In this document: positions 16,072-24,075 of the stretch, one piece after another
Layout: every line of letters begins with the position of its first letter
Position numbering within the stretch: position 1 is the first letter of the stretch
Source of the DNA: JBFWMG01 sp050251715
Lineage (GTDB): Bacteria; Desulfobacterota; Desulfovibrionia; Desulfovibrionales; Desulfovibrionaceae
Length of the DNA: 54,365 nucleotides
Reading direction: 5' to 3'
Assembly: GCA_050251715.1 (NCBI GenBank)
Contig: JBFWMG010000024.1
Location: forward strand, 1-54,365
Notes under the pieces: model-generated
Seen by the model: the letters and a program-made list of their open reading frames with translations, nothing else
Told to the model about the DNA's origin: nothing
Database searches by the model: none
Position numbers and translations under genes: made by a program

Positions 16072-16455
16072 TTAAAAATCCTCCATGCCAGGCAGGCTCA
16101 TCTGGTCCGAAGGCCCCGCGTTGGCCACCTGGCGCACGTAGCGTTCGGTCGCGCCCGTGCGTTCGGCGAGCTGACGGCGGTTGGTCACGCCCTCGGCCAG
16201 CAGCTTCCTGATGCGCGCCGACTTCGGGTTCAGGTAGTCGCCGCGCGGCAGGTCGATTTTTTCGCCGCCGTAGGTTGCGCACAGCCTGGCCCAGGCATCC
16301 GCGCCCAGGATCCGTGCCCAAGGATGCTCGGGCTTGGGCGTCTTGGGCACGAAGTGCTGGCGTCCGCCGAAGCGGTGCCCCAGCTCCAGCGCGGCGGCCA
16401 CGCCCACGACCTCGGCCAGTTCGGCCAGGCCCTTGCAGTGCGTCAGATCGGTCAC
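16072..16455 (-). CDS. Mor/C-type transcriptional activator of late genes
   Basis: A 127-residue protein of the Mor transcription activator family, which turns on middle or late phage promoters lacking a good -35 box. It begins with GTG at 16455, overlapping the GemA-like stop. A dimerisation part with ELAEVVGVAAALELGHRFGG comes first, then the beta-strand and linker with IDLPRGDYLN. The C-terminal helix-turn-helix is TNRRQLAERTGATERYVRQV. Mu has both Mor and C, and only one homologue is visible here, so this protein may do both jobs. Confidence 0.82.
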   Translation of the reverse strand: MTDLTHCKGLAELAEVVGVAAALELGHRFGGRQHFVPKTPKPEHPWARILGADAWARLCATYGGEKIDLPRGDYLNPKSARIRKLLAEGVTNRRQLAERTGATERYVRQVANAGPSDQMSLPGMEDF

Positions 16456-16904
16456 GCGGTCTCCGGCGGGGTTTCGGTTAGCACGCGCTTGCGCCACTGT
16501 TTCATTGCCTCGATGATGCGCTGCGCCTGGGCCACGGTCAGCCAGTCCGGATCGTCGACCTCCACCATGCGTTTGACAAAGGCGCGCAGGGCGTCGCGGC
16601 TGCCGCACGAGGCGATGCCTTCGCTGGCCAGTTCCGCCCATAGCGCATAGACCTTGCGCACGATGGGATGGGGTGAGCCCTGCCGTCCCTTGTGCTTCGG
16701 CCTCCAGCCGCGCGCCTTGAGCATGTCGCGCAGCTGCCGCAGCTGCGGCGTGGTCAGGTCCGCACAGCTCTCCACGCCGAACGCCTCGTCCAACATGGCC
16801 CGCCGGGCGTCATCGTCCATGCCCATTTCCTTGGGCGCTGCATGCGCCATGGCCAGCAGCTTGCGGCGCTCGGGGGTGAGTTGGGCGTGTTTGCTTCTAG
16901 TCAC
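16452..16904 (-). CDS. gemA: GemA-like regulatory protein (Mu gp16 family)
   Basis: A 150-residue protein of the Mu gp16/GemA family (DUF1018), phage modulators of host gene expression and DNA supercoiling. The family ending is clear: DPDWLTVAQAQRIIEAMKQW with a following KR. The N-terminal MDDDARRAMLDEAFG and GRQGSPHPIVRKVYALW are also typical. The start is GTG at 16904, overlapping the methyltransferase stop by 8 bases. It ends in the Mor start, so the two are coupled. Confidence 0.88.
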   Translation of the reverse strand: MTRSKHAQLTPERRKLLAMAHAAPKEMGMDDDARRAMLDEAFGVESCADLTTPQLRQLRDMLKARGWRPKHKGRQGSPHPIVRKVYALWAELASEGIASCGSRDALRAFVKRMVEVDDPDWLTVAQAQRIIEAMKQWRKRVLTETPPETA

Positions 16905-18813
16905 AGGAGCCGCCCCCTCTCGCGGCCATCAGCGCCGTCGTCACGCCACGCACCCAAATCGGGGTGCTGCCCATGGAAAACGTCTCTCCGGACCACGCCA
17001 GGAGCAACGTGCGACCCATCTCTTCGGCAATGGCCTGCGCCGCAGGCGGGGGCACGGCGTTGCCGATGCGTTCGCGCCAGGCCGAATGGCTGCCGCCTTC
17101 CAGCGTCATGTGCTCCTCGGGATCCACAAGCCCTTGCAGCGCCCCGAGTTCAAGGGTCGTGAAAGGTCTGTGCCAGGTGCCGTCCAGGGAGCGAATCATG
17201 CACGTCAGGTTGTCCCGCGCCTCGGGGATGCGCGGGTCGGCGATGGCCCACTGTCCCTTGTCCACGTTTGCCCGGCCCACGATAGTACGGCTGTGGCGAT
17301 TCCAGCACAGCACGCCATAGTGCTCCCCGCGATACGGTCCCACACGCGGATCCGCTATGGACCACGGCCCATTGTCGTGGCACGCGGCTCCGGACACGGC
17401 ATAGCCGGTTTGGCCCCAGCGCATCACGCCGTAGTGCCCACCTGTCAGATAGTGGTCGCCTTGTTCCCGTTGCATGCCGGGGCGCGGGTCGGAGACCGCG
17501 AACGCCCCTTGCCCGGTGGTGCTGCCCGAAATGACCGTGCCCGCAGGCTCGTCGAACCGCACGACGGCGTACTTGCCGAATGTGGTTTCAGGCGGTCGGG
17601 GGTCGGCTATTCCCGGCGCGCCGCCAGAGACATGCGATGCGCCCGTAATGGTCTGCGCCGCGTGATTCCAAGGTACGACACGGTACAGATTGTAATGCCT
17701 GGTCATGGAGTCCGGAAGGCGCGGGTCAGCGATGGAATTGGGACCGCCGCCAGGCGCCGTCTGCGCAGTCACCGCGCCCATGGGCAATCCCCACTTCCGC
17801 ACGCCATACTGCCCGTATTCGCTTTCCCCTGAAAAGCGGGGATCGCTCACAGCGAATTGTCCTGTGGTCACTCCAGCCCGGCCCGTTACCGTGCAACTCG
17901 CCTGCTCCCAACCGCACACGCCCAACACCCCGGCGTGCCACTCCAGCGCGGGCACGATGGCGAAGTCCTGGAGCACGCCGTCTGCCACCCTCAGGTTGCG
18001 AAGGCTGCGCCAGTCGCTGCCCGCCTCCACCATTGCCAGCCTCACCCACGTCTGCCACTGCAACGCGGGCAGGACGTGCATGGCTCCTGCGCGAGGGTCT
18101 GAAGGCATCGGGAACCGGCCCAGGACATCCCCCACGCCGCGCAAGGGACGGCAACGCGGTTCGTACAGGAAGGGCGGCACCTTCTCGCGGTGCCTGGCCA
18201 CGAGGAGGAAACGCTTGCGCGACTGCGCCAGTCCGCCGATTTCCCCGCAGTTGTGCGTGGTTTCAGCGACGGCGTAACCGTAGGAGCGCAGCAACTCGCC
18301 GATCTGGTCCAGAAGCCAGCGCCCTCTCGAAATGATGCGCGGGACGTTCTCAAAAATCAGCAATTCCGGGGGGTCATCCCCCCAGGCTTCAAGCGTGAGC
18401 CAGATGCCCCGCAACGTCAGGTGATTCAACGCCCGGTACTTCGAATCCCGGCTCTTGGACTCTGACAGGAGGCCCGAGAACCCCTTGCAAGGCGCACTCA
18501 AAAAGACAATGTGAGGGCGTTGGCCCTGGGCGGCGCGGCGTATGTCATCGGGCGTGGCCTCATGCCAGTCCTCTGGCGGCTCGCAACCGTGGAATTCGCG
18601 GTACTGCTGACGGTCGAACATATCCAACACCGTGCCAGGCGCATTGGCCAAACGCTGAAAGTCCGCGATGGCCGACGCGTCAACATCAACCCCGCCCAGG
18701 CAATCGAATTCCCCGCGCAGTTGCCCGACCTGCACCCGCGCCCGGTTGAACCCACGCGCGCCGCCGCCAAGGCCGCAAAACAAATGGAAATGCTTGATCT
18801 TGACCTGACTCAT
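16897..18813 (-). CDS. C5 cytosine DNA methyltransferase with internal repeat array
   Basis: A 638-residue protein with the motif set of cytosine-5 DNA methyltransferases: SAM-binding LFCGLGGGARGF (about residues 11-22), catalytic APCKGFSG (Cys109; PCK instead of the usual PCQ), ENV (155-157), QSRKR (197-201) and the C-terminal GNAVPPP (584-590). Usual C5 enzymes are 300-450 residues. The excess is a region of about residues 302-540 where a 38-46-residue unit with a DPR core repeats about six times (DPR at 324, 363, 404, 442, 488, 526), in the place of the target-recognition domain. In a Mu-like phage the likely role is protecting its DNA from host restriction; the specificity is unknown. Confidence 0.9.
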   Translation of the reverse strand: MSQVKIKHFHLFCGLGGGARGFNRARVQVGQLRGEFDCLGGVDVDASAIADFQRLANAPGTVLDMFDRQQYREFHGCEPPEDWHEATPDDIRRAAQGQRPHIVFLSAPCKGFSGLLSESKSRDSKYRALNHLTLRGIWLTLEAWGDDPPELLIFENVPRIISRGRWLLDQIGELLRSYGYAVAETTHNCGEIGGLAQSRKRFLLVARHREKVPPFLYEPRCRPLRGVGDVLGRFPMPSDPRAGAMHVLPALQWQTWVRLAMVEAGSDWRSLRNLRVADGVLQDFAIVPALEWHAGVLGVCGWEQASCTVTGRAGVTTGQFAVSDPRFSGESEYGQYGVRKWGLPMGAVTAQTAPGGGPNSIADPRLPDSMTRHYNLYRVVPWNHAAQTITGASHVSGGAPGIADPRPPETTFGKYAVVRFDEPAGTVISGSTTGQGAFAVSDPRPGMQREQGDHYLTGGHYGVMRWGQTGYAVSGAACHDNGPWSIADPRVGPYRGEHYGVLCWNRHSRTIVGRANVDKGQWAIADPRIPEARDNLTCMIRSLDGTWHRPFTTLELGALQGLVDPEEHMTLEGGSHSAWRERIGNAVPPPAAQAIAEEMGRTLLLAWSGETFSMGSTPIWVRGVTTALMAARGGGSCD

Positions 18814-19109
18814 GCAGCGGCCTCCACATCAAGCTTCCAATCCAGGTAGCTCGGCATATCATCAAAAATTTGTTGCACGGCGGCTGGCACGGGCAAATCG
18901 GGGTGCTCGGGGATGTACAAGTCGTTAAAGTCGGCCACGGACATGACCGTCCATTCGATCATCTCGAAGTCCAGCACGATCCATTGGCCGGGTTCAAGCA
19001 AATACATGACCGCACTGCCGGGCACAGGGATGTGTGAGGGATATTGCACCTCTCTCGCCCACGCTCGCCGCGTCCTGTCCCGGACGCTTACGCATTTGAT
19101 CCAATCCAT
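18810..19109 (-). CDS. small phage protein of unknown function
   Basis: A 99-residue protein starting at ATG 19109 in TGATG overlap with the upstream gene, and overlapping the methyltransferase start by 4 bases. It begins with MDWIKCVSVRDRTRRAW and contains a Met/Ile-rich strand region and an acidic LDVEAAA tail. No motif is recognised. Tight coupling on both sides supports it as real. An accessory role in methylation would be speculation from position only. Confidence 0.7.
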   Translation of the reverse strand: MDWIKCVSVRDRTRRAWAREVQYPSHIPVPGSAVMYLLEPGQWIVLDFEMIEWTVMSVADFNDLYIPEHPDLPVPAAVQQIFDDMPSYLDWKLDVEAAA

Positions 19110-19576
19110 CAGCGTTCTCCCTTGGGTTTGCGCGGGCACTCGTCGGGCCGGTCCGCGTGCCGCTTAACGCCGCACAGCTGAATCGCGATGCCGGAACGGC
19201 TCGTCCAGCCTAGGGCGCTCCGGTGCTGGCACGTGGCGCATTCCGCGAAATTTGCTGCCTTCTTGGCCAGGTACGCCTTGACCCGCTTGCAACGCCCGGT
19301 GCTCCGGCCCTTGCCGCAATAGCCAACAGCGCGGCTAAACCAATGCGGGCAATGGTAGAGGATGCAAGGCCGGTCAGGGCCGAGGATGCTGTTGATGGTG
19401 TTTATGGCTTGGCGCAGCCTTTCCAACTCGTCGCGGTTCTTGGCGTACTTCTTCACCATGGCGAAGAAGTCCCCAATACGTCCCGGATCAATCCAGCACG
19501 CCCGCCGCGCGGTTTTCTTCCGTTCGGCTATCAACCGCTCCAAGAGGGGGATATCGATCTCAAGGTAAGGGTCCAT
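19109..19576 (-). CDS. cysteine-rich phage protein of unknown function
   Basis: A 155-residue basic protein starting at ATG 19576 behind a GGAGGTGAT ribosome binding site. It has eight cysteines in its second half: C47, then a group around CILYHC, GYCGKG, TGRC, ECATC and QLCGVKRH. This suggests one or more zinc- or metal-binding sites, perhaps a small nucleic-acid-binding domain. The first half is a helical charged region. I do not recognise the family. It forms part of the early gene run with overlapping neighbours. Confidence 0.7.
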   Translation of the reverse strand: MDPYLEIDIPLLERLIAERKKTARRACWIDPGRIGDFFAMVKKYAKNRDELERLRQAINTINSILGPDRPCILYHCPHWFSRAVGYCGKGRSTGRCKRVKAYLAKKAANFAECATCQHRSALGWTSRSGIAIQLCGVKRHADRPDECPRKPKGER

Positions 19577-20037
19577 CAGATCACCTCCACGTCTTCCACC
19601 GGCACTAGCTGCAGGCCGCGCCGGAAAAGGTGCACCAACACCCACCACTGCCCGGCCTGGTCCTGGAGCGGATCCGAGGCGAGGATGGTGATGTCGTACA
19701 AAGGCTGGCCCGCGAGCACGCGCCCGTTCCGCGCGCGGACGCGCGCACCCTTGCGCAGCTGCTCGGGCGGCCCGGCCACAGGGGCAAGCTCCTGGCCGAG
19801 CAGCCCGGCCAGCCCGGCCCCCAGCGCATCGCCGATGTCGGGCAACGTTAAAAACGTGTATTTCCTGCCCGCTAAGGTGAGCCACTTGCCGCCCATGCGG
19901 ACCCGGTAGCGGCCTGCCGCAGCCCCTTGTTCGCCCGGCCAATCCGTGGCGGCGAACAACTCAAAAGTCTTGAGCACGGGGCGCTTGCCCGCTGTGCGGA
20001 GCAAAATCGAGGCGATTTTTTGGCGTTTTTCTGCCAT
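19576..20037 (-). CDS. phage protein of unknown function, early region
   Basis: A 153-residue protein. I chose ATG 20037, just after the previous stop; ATG 20076 (13 residues longer, with a GGAG nearby) is an alternative. The sequence starts Lys-rich (AEKRQKIASILLRTAGKR), then has beta-rich stretches such as YRVRMGGKWLTLAGRKYTFL and a C-terminal WWVLVHLFRRGLQLVPVEDVEVI. The fold looks like a small single domain. No enzymatic motif or transmembrane segment is seen. It overlaps its downstream neighbour by one base. Confidence 0.65.
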   Translation of the reverse strand: MAEKRQKIASILLRTAGKRPVLKTFELFAATDWPGEQGAAAGRYRVRMGGKWLTLAGRKYTFLTLPDIGDALGAGLAGLLGQELAPVAGPPEQLRKGARVRARNGRVLAGQPLYDITILASDPLQDQAGQWWVLVHLFRRGLQLVPVEDVEVI

Positions 20038-20039
20038 GG

Positions 20040-20570
20040 CTACGGGGCAACCTTTGTTTTTTGCTTGGTCTTCCATTGCTCCAGCAGGTCCGGCGCTCCG
20101 CTGGGGCGAGGCAGGCGCGCTGCTGGCTGGTCATCGCGGTACTGGCGTTCCTTTTCCCTGCCGCGCTCGGCCTGGGCGTCCGCGTCGTTGGCCACGCCAT
20201 AGGCGATGGCGCGCAGGTAGCCATGACTTTCAAGCGGCAGGTCCAGCGCACCGGCGTCCGCCTTCTCCAGCAAGGTTTCCAGCGCCTGCGCCCACATGAT
20301 CTGGGATATCTCGCGCGGGGCCTTGTGCTTCCAGGTGACATCAGGCGCTCCAGTCAGCTCCACAAGCTCCTCCAGGAGCCGCCGCACCTTGCGCCATGCC
20401 AGCCCCCGCGTGGAGCCGGGTGGGCGGAACAGCGCCAGGTATCGCGGCACCAGCGCGCCCATGCGCTCGGGCAGCCGCATGGCCAGCACCATGGCCTGCC
20501 GCCCGTCCGCGTCCGACAGCGCCGCTTCCCAGCTGATCTGGGCACCGCAGGCAGGGCAGGTCAGGCGCAT
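20040..20570 (-). CDS. zinc-ribbon phage early protein
   Basis: A 176-residue protein beginning MRLTCPACGAQISWEAAL, half of a zinc-ribbon; the second Cys pair is not present, so metal binding may be partial. The rest is helical with a conserved LRLPERM/YLALFRPPGSTRGLAWRKV style region and an N-rich, charged C-terminus. Similar proteins follow ASCH genes in Mu-like prophages. It starts immediately after the ASCH stop (zero bases). The function is unknown. Confidence 0.7.
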   Translation of the reverse strand: MRLTCPACGAQISWEAALSDADGRQAMVLAMRLPERMGALVPRYLALFRPPGSTRGLAWRKVRRLLEELVELTGAPDVTWKHKAPREISQIMWAQALETLLEKADAGALDLPLESHGYLRAIAYGVANDADAQAERGREKERQYRDDQPAARLPRPSGAPDLLEQWKTKQKTKVAP

Positions 20571-21008
20571 CTAGCGCTCCATCAAGACCTGTTGGCGGTT
20601 CAGCGCCGCCTTCAGGGGGAGGTCAACGGGGATGTGCTTGAACAGGCCCTGGCGGCCCCGCAGAGGCGTAAAAGGCAGCGGAGCGGAATAGTCCCACACC
20701 CACTGCCATGCTTCACGGACAGCCCACGGCGAGCCGTGGTCCTTCACGCACCCGGCGAGGTCGACCATGCCCACGATGCCGCCGGTGCGCATGGCGTCGG
20801 TGTTCTCCAGCGCCTTGCGCAGCGCCGCCAGCTCCACTCCCGCCTCCAGGGCGATGCGCGTGGCTTCCAGCTCGTCGAACGGCTGGGCCTTGGACGCATG
20901 GATAAGCAGCAGGCCGCGATGCTTCGTGGGCCAGCTGCGGTTCTCGCAGTCCTTAAGGCCGGTGGCGATGAGGAACGCCCAGGGCTGCCACACGCTAAGC
21001 ACCTTCAC
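20571..21008 (-). CDS. ASCH domain-containing protein
   Basis: A 145-residue protein of the ASCH fold. The N-terminal motif KVLSVWQPWAFLIATGLKDC, then ENRSWPTKHRGLLLIHASK, is the classic signature of phage-encoded ASCH proteins, which are thought to bind RNA or modified nucleotides. It starts at GTG 21008 with an AAGGAGG site and overlaps the upstream gene by 14 bases. Near the C-terminus GRQGLFKHIPVDL is also family-like. Its phage role is not known. Confidence 0.85.
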   Translation of the reverse strand: MKVLSVWQPWAFLIATGLKDCENRSWPTKHRGLLLIHASKAQPFDELEATRIALEAGVELAALRKALENTDAMRTGGIVGMVDLAGCVKDHGSPWAVREAWQWVWDYSAPLPFTPLRGRQGLFKHIPVDLPLKAALNRQQVLMER

Positions 21009-21585
21009 CGGCGGCCTCCTTGTTCAGGGCATCCAGAGCCTCCCAGCGTTCGAGTTCGTCCTCTTCCGCGCCTTCGGCTTCCACGCGCAGCGCGGCCCTG
21101 TCCATGCGCTCCAGTTCGGCCAGGCCCATGGCCACGGCACGGATCAGACGCTTGCGGTCGGGCATGGCCGCGATTTTGTCCTTGTCCCGATCGCGCCAAG
21201 GCCAGACATCGGCTTGGCCGTCGGGCCAGGTCAGATCAACGCTCACGGCGTAGCAAGCCATGGCGTGGGCCAACTGCCCGTAATCGTGTGCGTCGTCGTG
21301 CGCCAGCGGATACTTCTCCTCCTGGCGGCTCCGTTCGGTCAGCACCTCGGCCACAATCCGCGCCCTGGGAGAGACGATCTCCACATCCTGCGCCAGCTCG
21401 CCCGCACGGGCCATGTGCTTGTCCGGCACCACCCCATCCTTCAGCAGTTCGCCCAGCAACGTGGCCGCCCGCTGCGCCCTGGCCGAATGCCGCAACGCCG
21501 AGGCCTCGGCGGCCAGCACCGCGTGCCGCATCCGTTCCTTCTCCAGCGCCGCCCGTCTCTCATCATCACCAGCGTAAAGGGGCAT
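20995..21585 (-). CDS. phage protein with a conserved HDDAHDYGQLAHAM-type motif
   Basis: A 196-residue protein starting at ATG 21585 behind GAGGAG. The middle has RIVAEVLTERSRQEEKYPLA followed by HDDAHDYGQLAHAMACYAV, a pattern shared by many short phage proteins (an Arg-Gln helix, then HDD and a His), possibly an all-alpha MazG-like or nucleotide-binding helical domain. The N-terminal 60 residues are a charged helix. No catalytic proof. It is part of the early run between a small membrane protein and ASCH. Confidence 0.7.
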   Translation of the reverse strand: MPLYAGDDERRAALEKERMRHAVLAAEASALRHSARAQRAATLLGELLKDGVVPDKHMARAGELAQDVEIVSPRARIVAEVLTERSRQEEKYPLAHDDAHDYGQLAHAMACYAVSVDLTWPDGQADVWPWRDRDKDKIAAMPDRKRLIRAVAMGLAELERMDRAALRVEAEGAEEDELERWEALDALNKEAAGEGA

Positions 21586-21658
21586 GTCGTTCTCCTCGGC
21601 TGCTCATCAGGCCGGGGCCGCCACGCCCCGGCGACCGCCCACACGGGGCGGTTTCGCA

Positions 21659-21934
21659 TTACGGGTTGGGTTGCTTTTGGGCTTCCGGCACCTCCACCGT
21701 GTAGGAAAACGGCCCGAGATGGAGCGTAATCAGGCAGCGCTGCGTGCCGTCCTCGACGTGCCGGAAGCGTGTGTGTTCCAGCGACTTGTAGGCCGCCACC
21801 GCCCCTCCCGTGACCGCGAAAACCGTCCACAGGAGCAGGGCGATGCCGATGGCCACGCACATCGGCCAAGGCTTGCCAAAGAACATGCCGGAGAAAACCC
21901 CGGCGCAAAGAATGATGAGGCAGGTCAGCAACAT
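21659..21934 (-). CDS. small two-segment membrane protein of the phage early region
   Basis: A 91-residue protein with two hydrophobic helices at about residues 2-18 and 24-46, then a soluble tail with VEDGTQRCLITLHLGPFSYTV. I use ATG 21934 because the AAGGAG site touches the in-frame ATG at 21940, too close for initiation there. It could be a superinfection-exclusion or inner-membrane protein, as is common for small membrane proteins of temperate phages, but nothing in the sequence decides that. Confidence 0.65.
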   Translation of the reverse strand: MLLTCLIILCAGVFSGMFFGKPWPMCVAIGIALLLWTVFAVTGGAVAAYKSLEHTRFRHVEDGTQRCLITLHLGPFSYTVEVPEAQKQPNP

Positions 21935-21955
21935 GTTCATCTCCTTTCGTGTCCG

Positions 21956-22246
21956 TCAGGCAGGCCGCGCCACCGCGTTGAGGCACTCCCGCAGGGTGGA
22001 CACGCCGGAGGACCGGAGCAGGTAGACCGGGATGCCGTTGGCCTTGGCCGCCGCCAGCACCTCGCGGCGCGCCGAGTGGGATATCTGCGCCGTCATCAAC
22101 ACCACGAAGGCCGTGCTGGGGCCGATGCGGCCCCCAAGACCGTGCTCCTTGCCGGTGTACGTCTTGAGCCGGACTCCGGCCTCGTGGGCCGCCTCCCGGT
22201 AGTCCCTGTGCAGCCTGTCCATGCCGCCGATCAACGCCGCGCCCAT
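21956..22246 (-). CDS. DUF2325-like protein
   Basis: A 96-residue protein with the look of the DUF2325 family: ALIGGMDRLHRDYREAAHEAGV at the start, a GPSTAFVVLMTAQISHSARREV strand-helix region and a final AAKANGIPVYLLRSSGVSTL. The fold resembles Rossmann-like single-domain proteins that may sense or bind a small ligand. The start at 22246 has a TAGGAGG site. The family has no settled function, and its presence in phage early operons is common. Confidence 0.75.
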   Translation of the reverse strand: MGAALIGGMDRLHRDYREAAHEAGVRLKTYTGKEHGLGGRIGPSTAFVVLMTAQISHSARREVLAAAKANGIPVYLLRSSGVSTLRECLNAVARPA

Positions 22247-22255
22247 GGCCGCCTC

Positions 22256-22912
22256 CTACAACGCCGCGATGTCCAGCGGAATCGCGTGCCACTGGTTGTC
22301 GTCGCCCATGCGGTAGGCGCGCAGGTACGTGGCCGAGCTGATGATCCTGATCGCGTCCTTGATCGCCTCCATGGCCTTCTGCCAGCGCGGGTCGTCGACC
22401 TGGAACTTGCGCAAGCTAAGAACACGAGCCGTGTTGATGGTTCCCTCCTTGTCCACGTCGAAGGCGTCGGCCACGATGGCGCGCAGGGCTTCGGGGGCGT
22501 TGGCCGACCATTCGGACAGGCACTCGTCCACCAGCGCCTTGGCCGCCTGTAGCTCCTCGCCGAAGGCGATCACGTCGCTCTTGGCCAGTTGCACGCGGTA
22601 CTTGCCGTCGAAGCTGACCAGACTGACGTTGCCCTTGGCCCCGCCGATCTTGGCGTCGTATTTCTCGGCCACCAGCGCCACAAAGGCGTTGATGTCGCCC
22701 ATGGCCAAGAGCTTGAACTCGGCCAGATCCTCGCTACGGGCCATGAACTTGCCCACCAGCTCGCGCACCAAGCCGTCGCGGGCGCGGTCCACTTCGGACA
22801 CCAGCGCTATCGGCACCATGCGGCCCTTGGTGTCGCTCATGTACTCCTTGCCATCGACCTCGATGATCGGGCTCGGCACGGGCTCCATCTTGACTTTCTT
22901 GACCTCTTCCAT
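22256..22912 (-). CDS. DUF3164 family phage protein
   Basis: A 218-residue protein of the DUF3164 family, common in the early operon of Mu-like phages. Features: an N-terminal acidic/Lys segment, EYMSDTKGRMVPIALVS, a central helix with DGLVRELVGKFMARSEDLAEF, NVSLVSFDGKYRVQLAKSD, and a C-terminal RKFQVDDPRWQKAMEAIKDA with SATYLRAYRM. The family has often been annotated as a sulfate transporter, which does not fit these sequences: no membrane helices are seen. The ATG at 22912 has an AGGAGG site. Confidence 0.85.
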   Translation of the reverse strand: MEEVKKVKMEPVPSPIIEVDGKEYMSDTKGRMVPIALVSEVDRARDGLVRELVGKFMARSEDLAEFKLLAMGDINAFVALVAEKYDAKIGGAKGNVSLVSFDGKYRVQLAKSDVIAFGEELQAAKALVDECLSEWSANAPEALRAIVADAFDVDKEGTINTARVLSLRKFQVDDPRWQKAMEAIKDAIRIISSATYLRAYRMGDDNQWHAIPLDIAAL

Positions 22913-22923
22913 GCGTCCTCCTG

Positions 22924-23133
22924 TTATTGCGTCCCGCCTGCGGGGCGGTCGGCGTCAAAAATGTTCGCGGCGTCCGCAACCACCGCCTCCAAGGCCTCGA
23001 CCCGCACCAGATCATCGGCCACGGCCTCGACCTCGTTGGCGAGGAGCCGCAGCCGCGTCGTGGCGCTGGCCGGGTCCGCCAGCACGTCGCGCAGGCCGTT
23101 GACTACCGCGTGTAAACGGGTGCTTAACCTCAT
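22924..23133 (-). CDS. small helical phage protein
   Basis: A 69-residue acidic helical protein (LRLLANEVEAVADDLVRVEALEAVVADAANI), overlapping the previous stop by 4 bases, which supports coupled translation. It may form a coiled coil. No function is recognised. Position just before DUF3164 is conserved in similar prophages as far as I recall, but I cannot confirm that here. Confidence 0.6.
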   Translation of the reverse strand: MRLSTRLHAVVNGLRDVLADPASATTRLRLLANEVEAVADDLVRVEALEAVVADAANIFDADRPAGGTQ

Positions 23134-23495
23134 GCGCCGCCTCCTTTTGTCAGTCTGTGTTCACACCGCTGGCAGGTCGCGTATTCGCGCACCCGCGCCG
23201 CGTTGGCCGTGCTCGCGGGCCGGGCCTGCTGGCGGCTGCACTCCTCGCCGGAGATCTCGCCGTGCAGCGGGCAGTCGATCGCCACGCGCATGATTATCGC
23301 GCGCACCCGGCGTTCGACCTCTTGCAGGCTGCCCTTGTAGGTGTTGTTGAGGACAAGGTTGATCGTGGTGGAGCTGTAGCCGATCAGTGCGCCGACCCGG
23401 CGTTGGCTGCCCTCGGCGTCGCACCGTTCGGCCAGCGCGATGACCCAATCCAACGGGGCGCCCCAGACCGCATGGACCTTGTGGACCGTGTTCAT
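23130..23495 (-). CDS. phage DNA-binding protein with HTH and Cys-rich C-terminus
   Basis: A 121-residue protein starting at ATG 23495, whose ATGA overlaps the preceding stop. The N-terminal half contains a helix-turn-helix style segment: SQRRVGALIGYSSTTINLVL, then NNTYKGSLQEVERRVRAIIM. The C-terminal part has four or more cysteines (CPLHGEISGEECSR, then TCQRCEHRL), a possible metal-binding site. Early-region position suggests a regulator of lytic growth; the target is unknown. Confidence 0.7.
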   Translation of the reverse strand: MNTVHKVHAVWGAPLDWVIALAERCDAEGSQRRVGALIGYSSTTINLVLNNTYKGSLQEVERRVRAIIMRVAIDCPLHGEISGEECSRQQARPASTANAARVREYATCQRCEHRLTKGGGA

Positions 23496-24073
23496 GCGTC
23501 TCCCCCGGAACTCCACACGACCTTGCGGAGATTCGGATCCCAAAGCTGCTTGACACGCTGGATCTGCGGCGGCTTGGGGCCGGTGTTTCTGACCAGCCGG
23601 TACAGGGCGGGAGAGCCTGCGGGCGTTTTGACGCGGGCCACATACCCGGCCCGCGTCAGGAACAGGAGGTATTCGCGGACGGTTTCCGCAGCCACGGGCA
23701 CGCTCTCGGTGCTGCTCGTGGCCGCCAGATCGGCCACGCTGAACGTGCGCAGCATCTTCATCCCGCGCCACATGTTGTCGCGGCCCGTCGAGGGCAGCTC
23801 CGTGCCGTCACGGCGCAGGCGCGGAGCCTCGCGGCTGTCGCGGCGCAGTAAATAGACGTTGGCCCCGCGTTCGTCTTTGCCCACGCGCTCCAGGAAGCCG
23901 CCGCGCCGCCACCTGCACAGGCATTCGCGAACGGATTCGCGGTTGGCGTTGCATGTCTTGCCCAGGATGTCGGCGATGGTGAACGGCATGGCCATGCCGA
24001 TTTCGCGGATGATCTCCCAATAGCGGGCCGCGCCACGAAGGGCGGACGCTTTATCGACGGGCTGGCGGGACAT
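23492..24073 (-). CDS. phage protein with two winged-helix domains
   Basis: A 193-residue protein starting at ATG 24073 (GGAGG site). Two related winged-helix units are visible. Residues of about 22-70 contain FTIADILGKTCNANRESVRE, then LCRWRRGGFLERVG. Residues of about 102-150 contain FSVADLAATSSTESVPVAAE, then TVREYLLFLTRAGYVARV. This resembles replication-initiator or regulator folds in early phage operons. A DNA-binding role is well supported; its target is not. It begins three bases before the end of the MuB-like gene. Confidence 0.72.
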   Translation of the reverse strand: MSRQPVDKASALRGAARYWEIIREIGMAMPFTIADILGKTCNANRESVRECLCRWRRGGFLERVGKDERGANVYLLRRDSREAPRLRRDGTELPSTGRDNMWRGMKMLRTFSVADLAATSSTESVPVAAETVREYLLFLTRAGYVARVKTPAGSPALYRLVRNTGPKPPQIQRVKQLWDPNLRKVVWSSGGDA

Positions 24074-24075
24074 AC

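Noticed and set aside
16897..18813. CRISPR-like impression from the repeated segments in the methyltransferase gene
   Set aside because: The repeats are degenerate at DNA level, in frame and variable in length; they are protein repeats. No CRISPR array was seen anywhere in the window.
22256..22912. Sulfate transporter annotation often attached to DUF3164 proteins
   Set aside because: No membrane segments; the phage context does not support transport.
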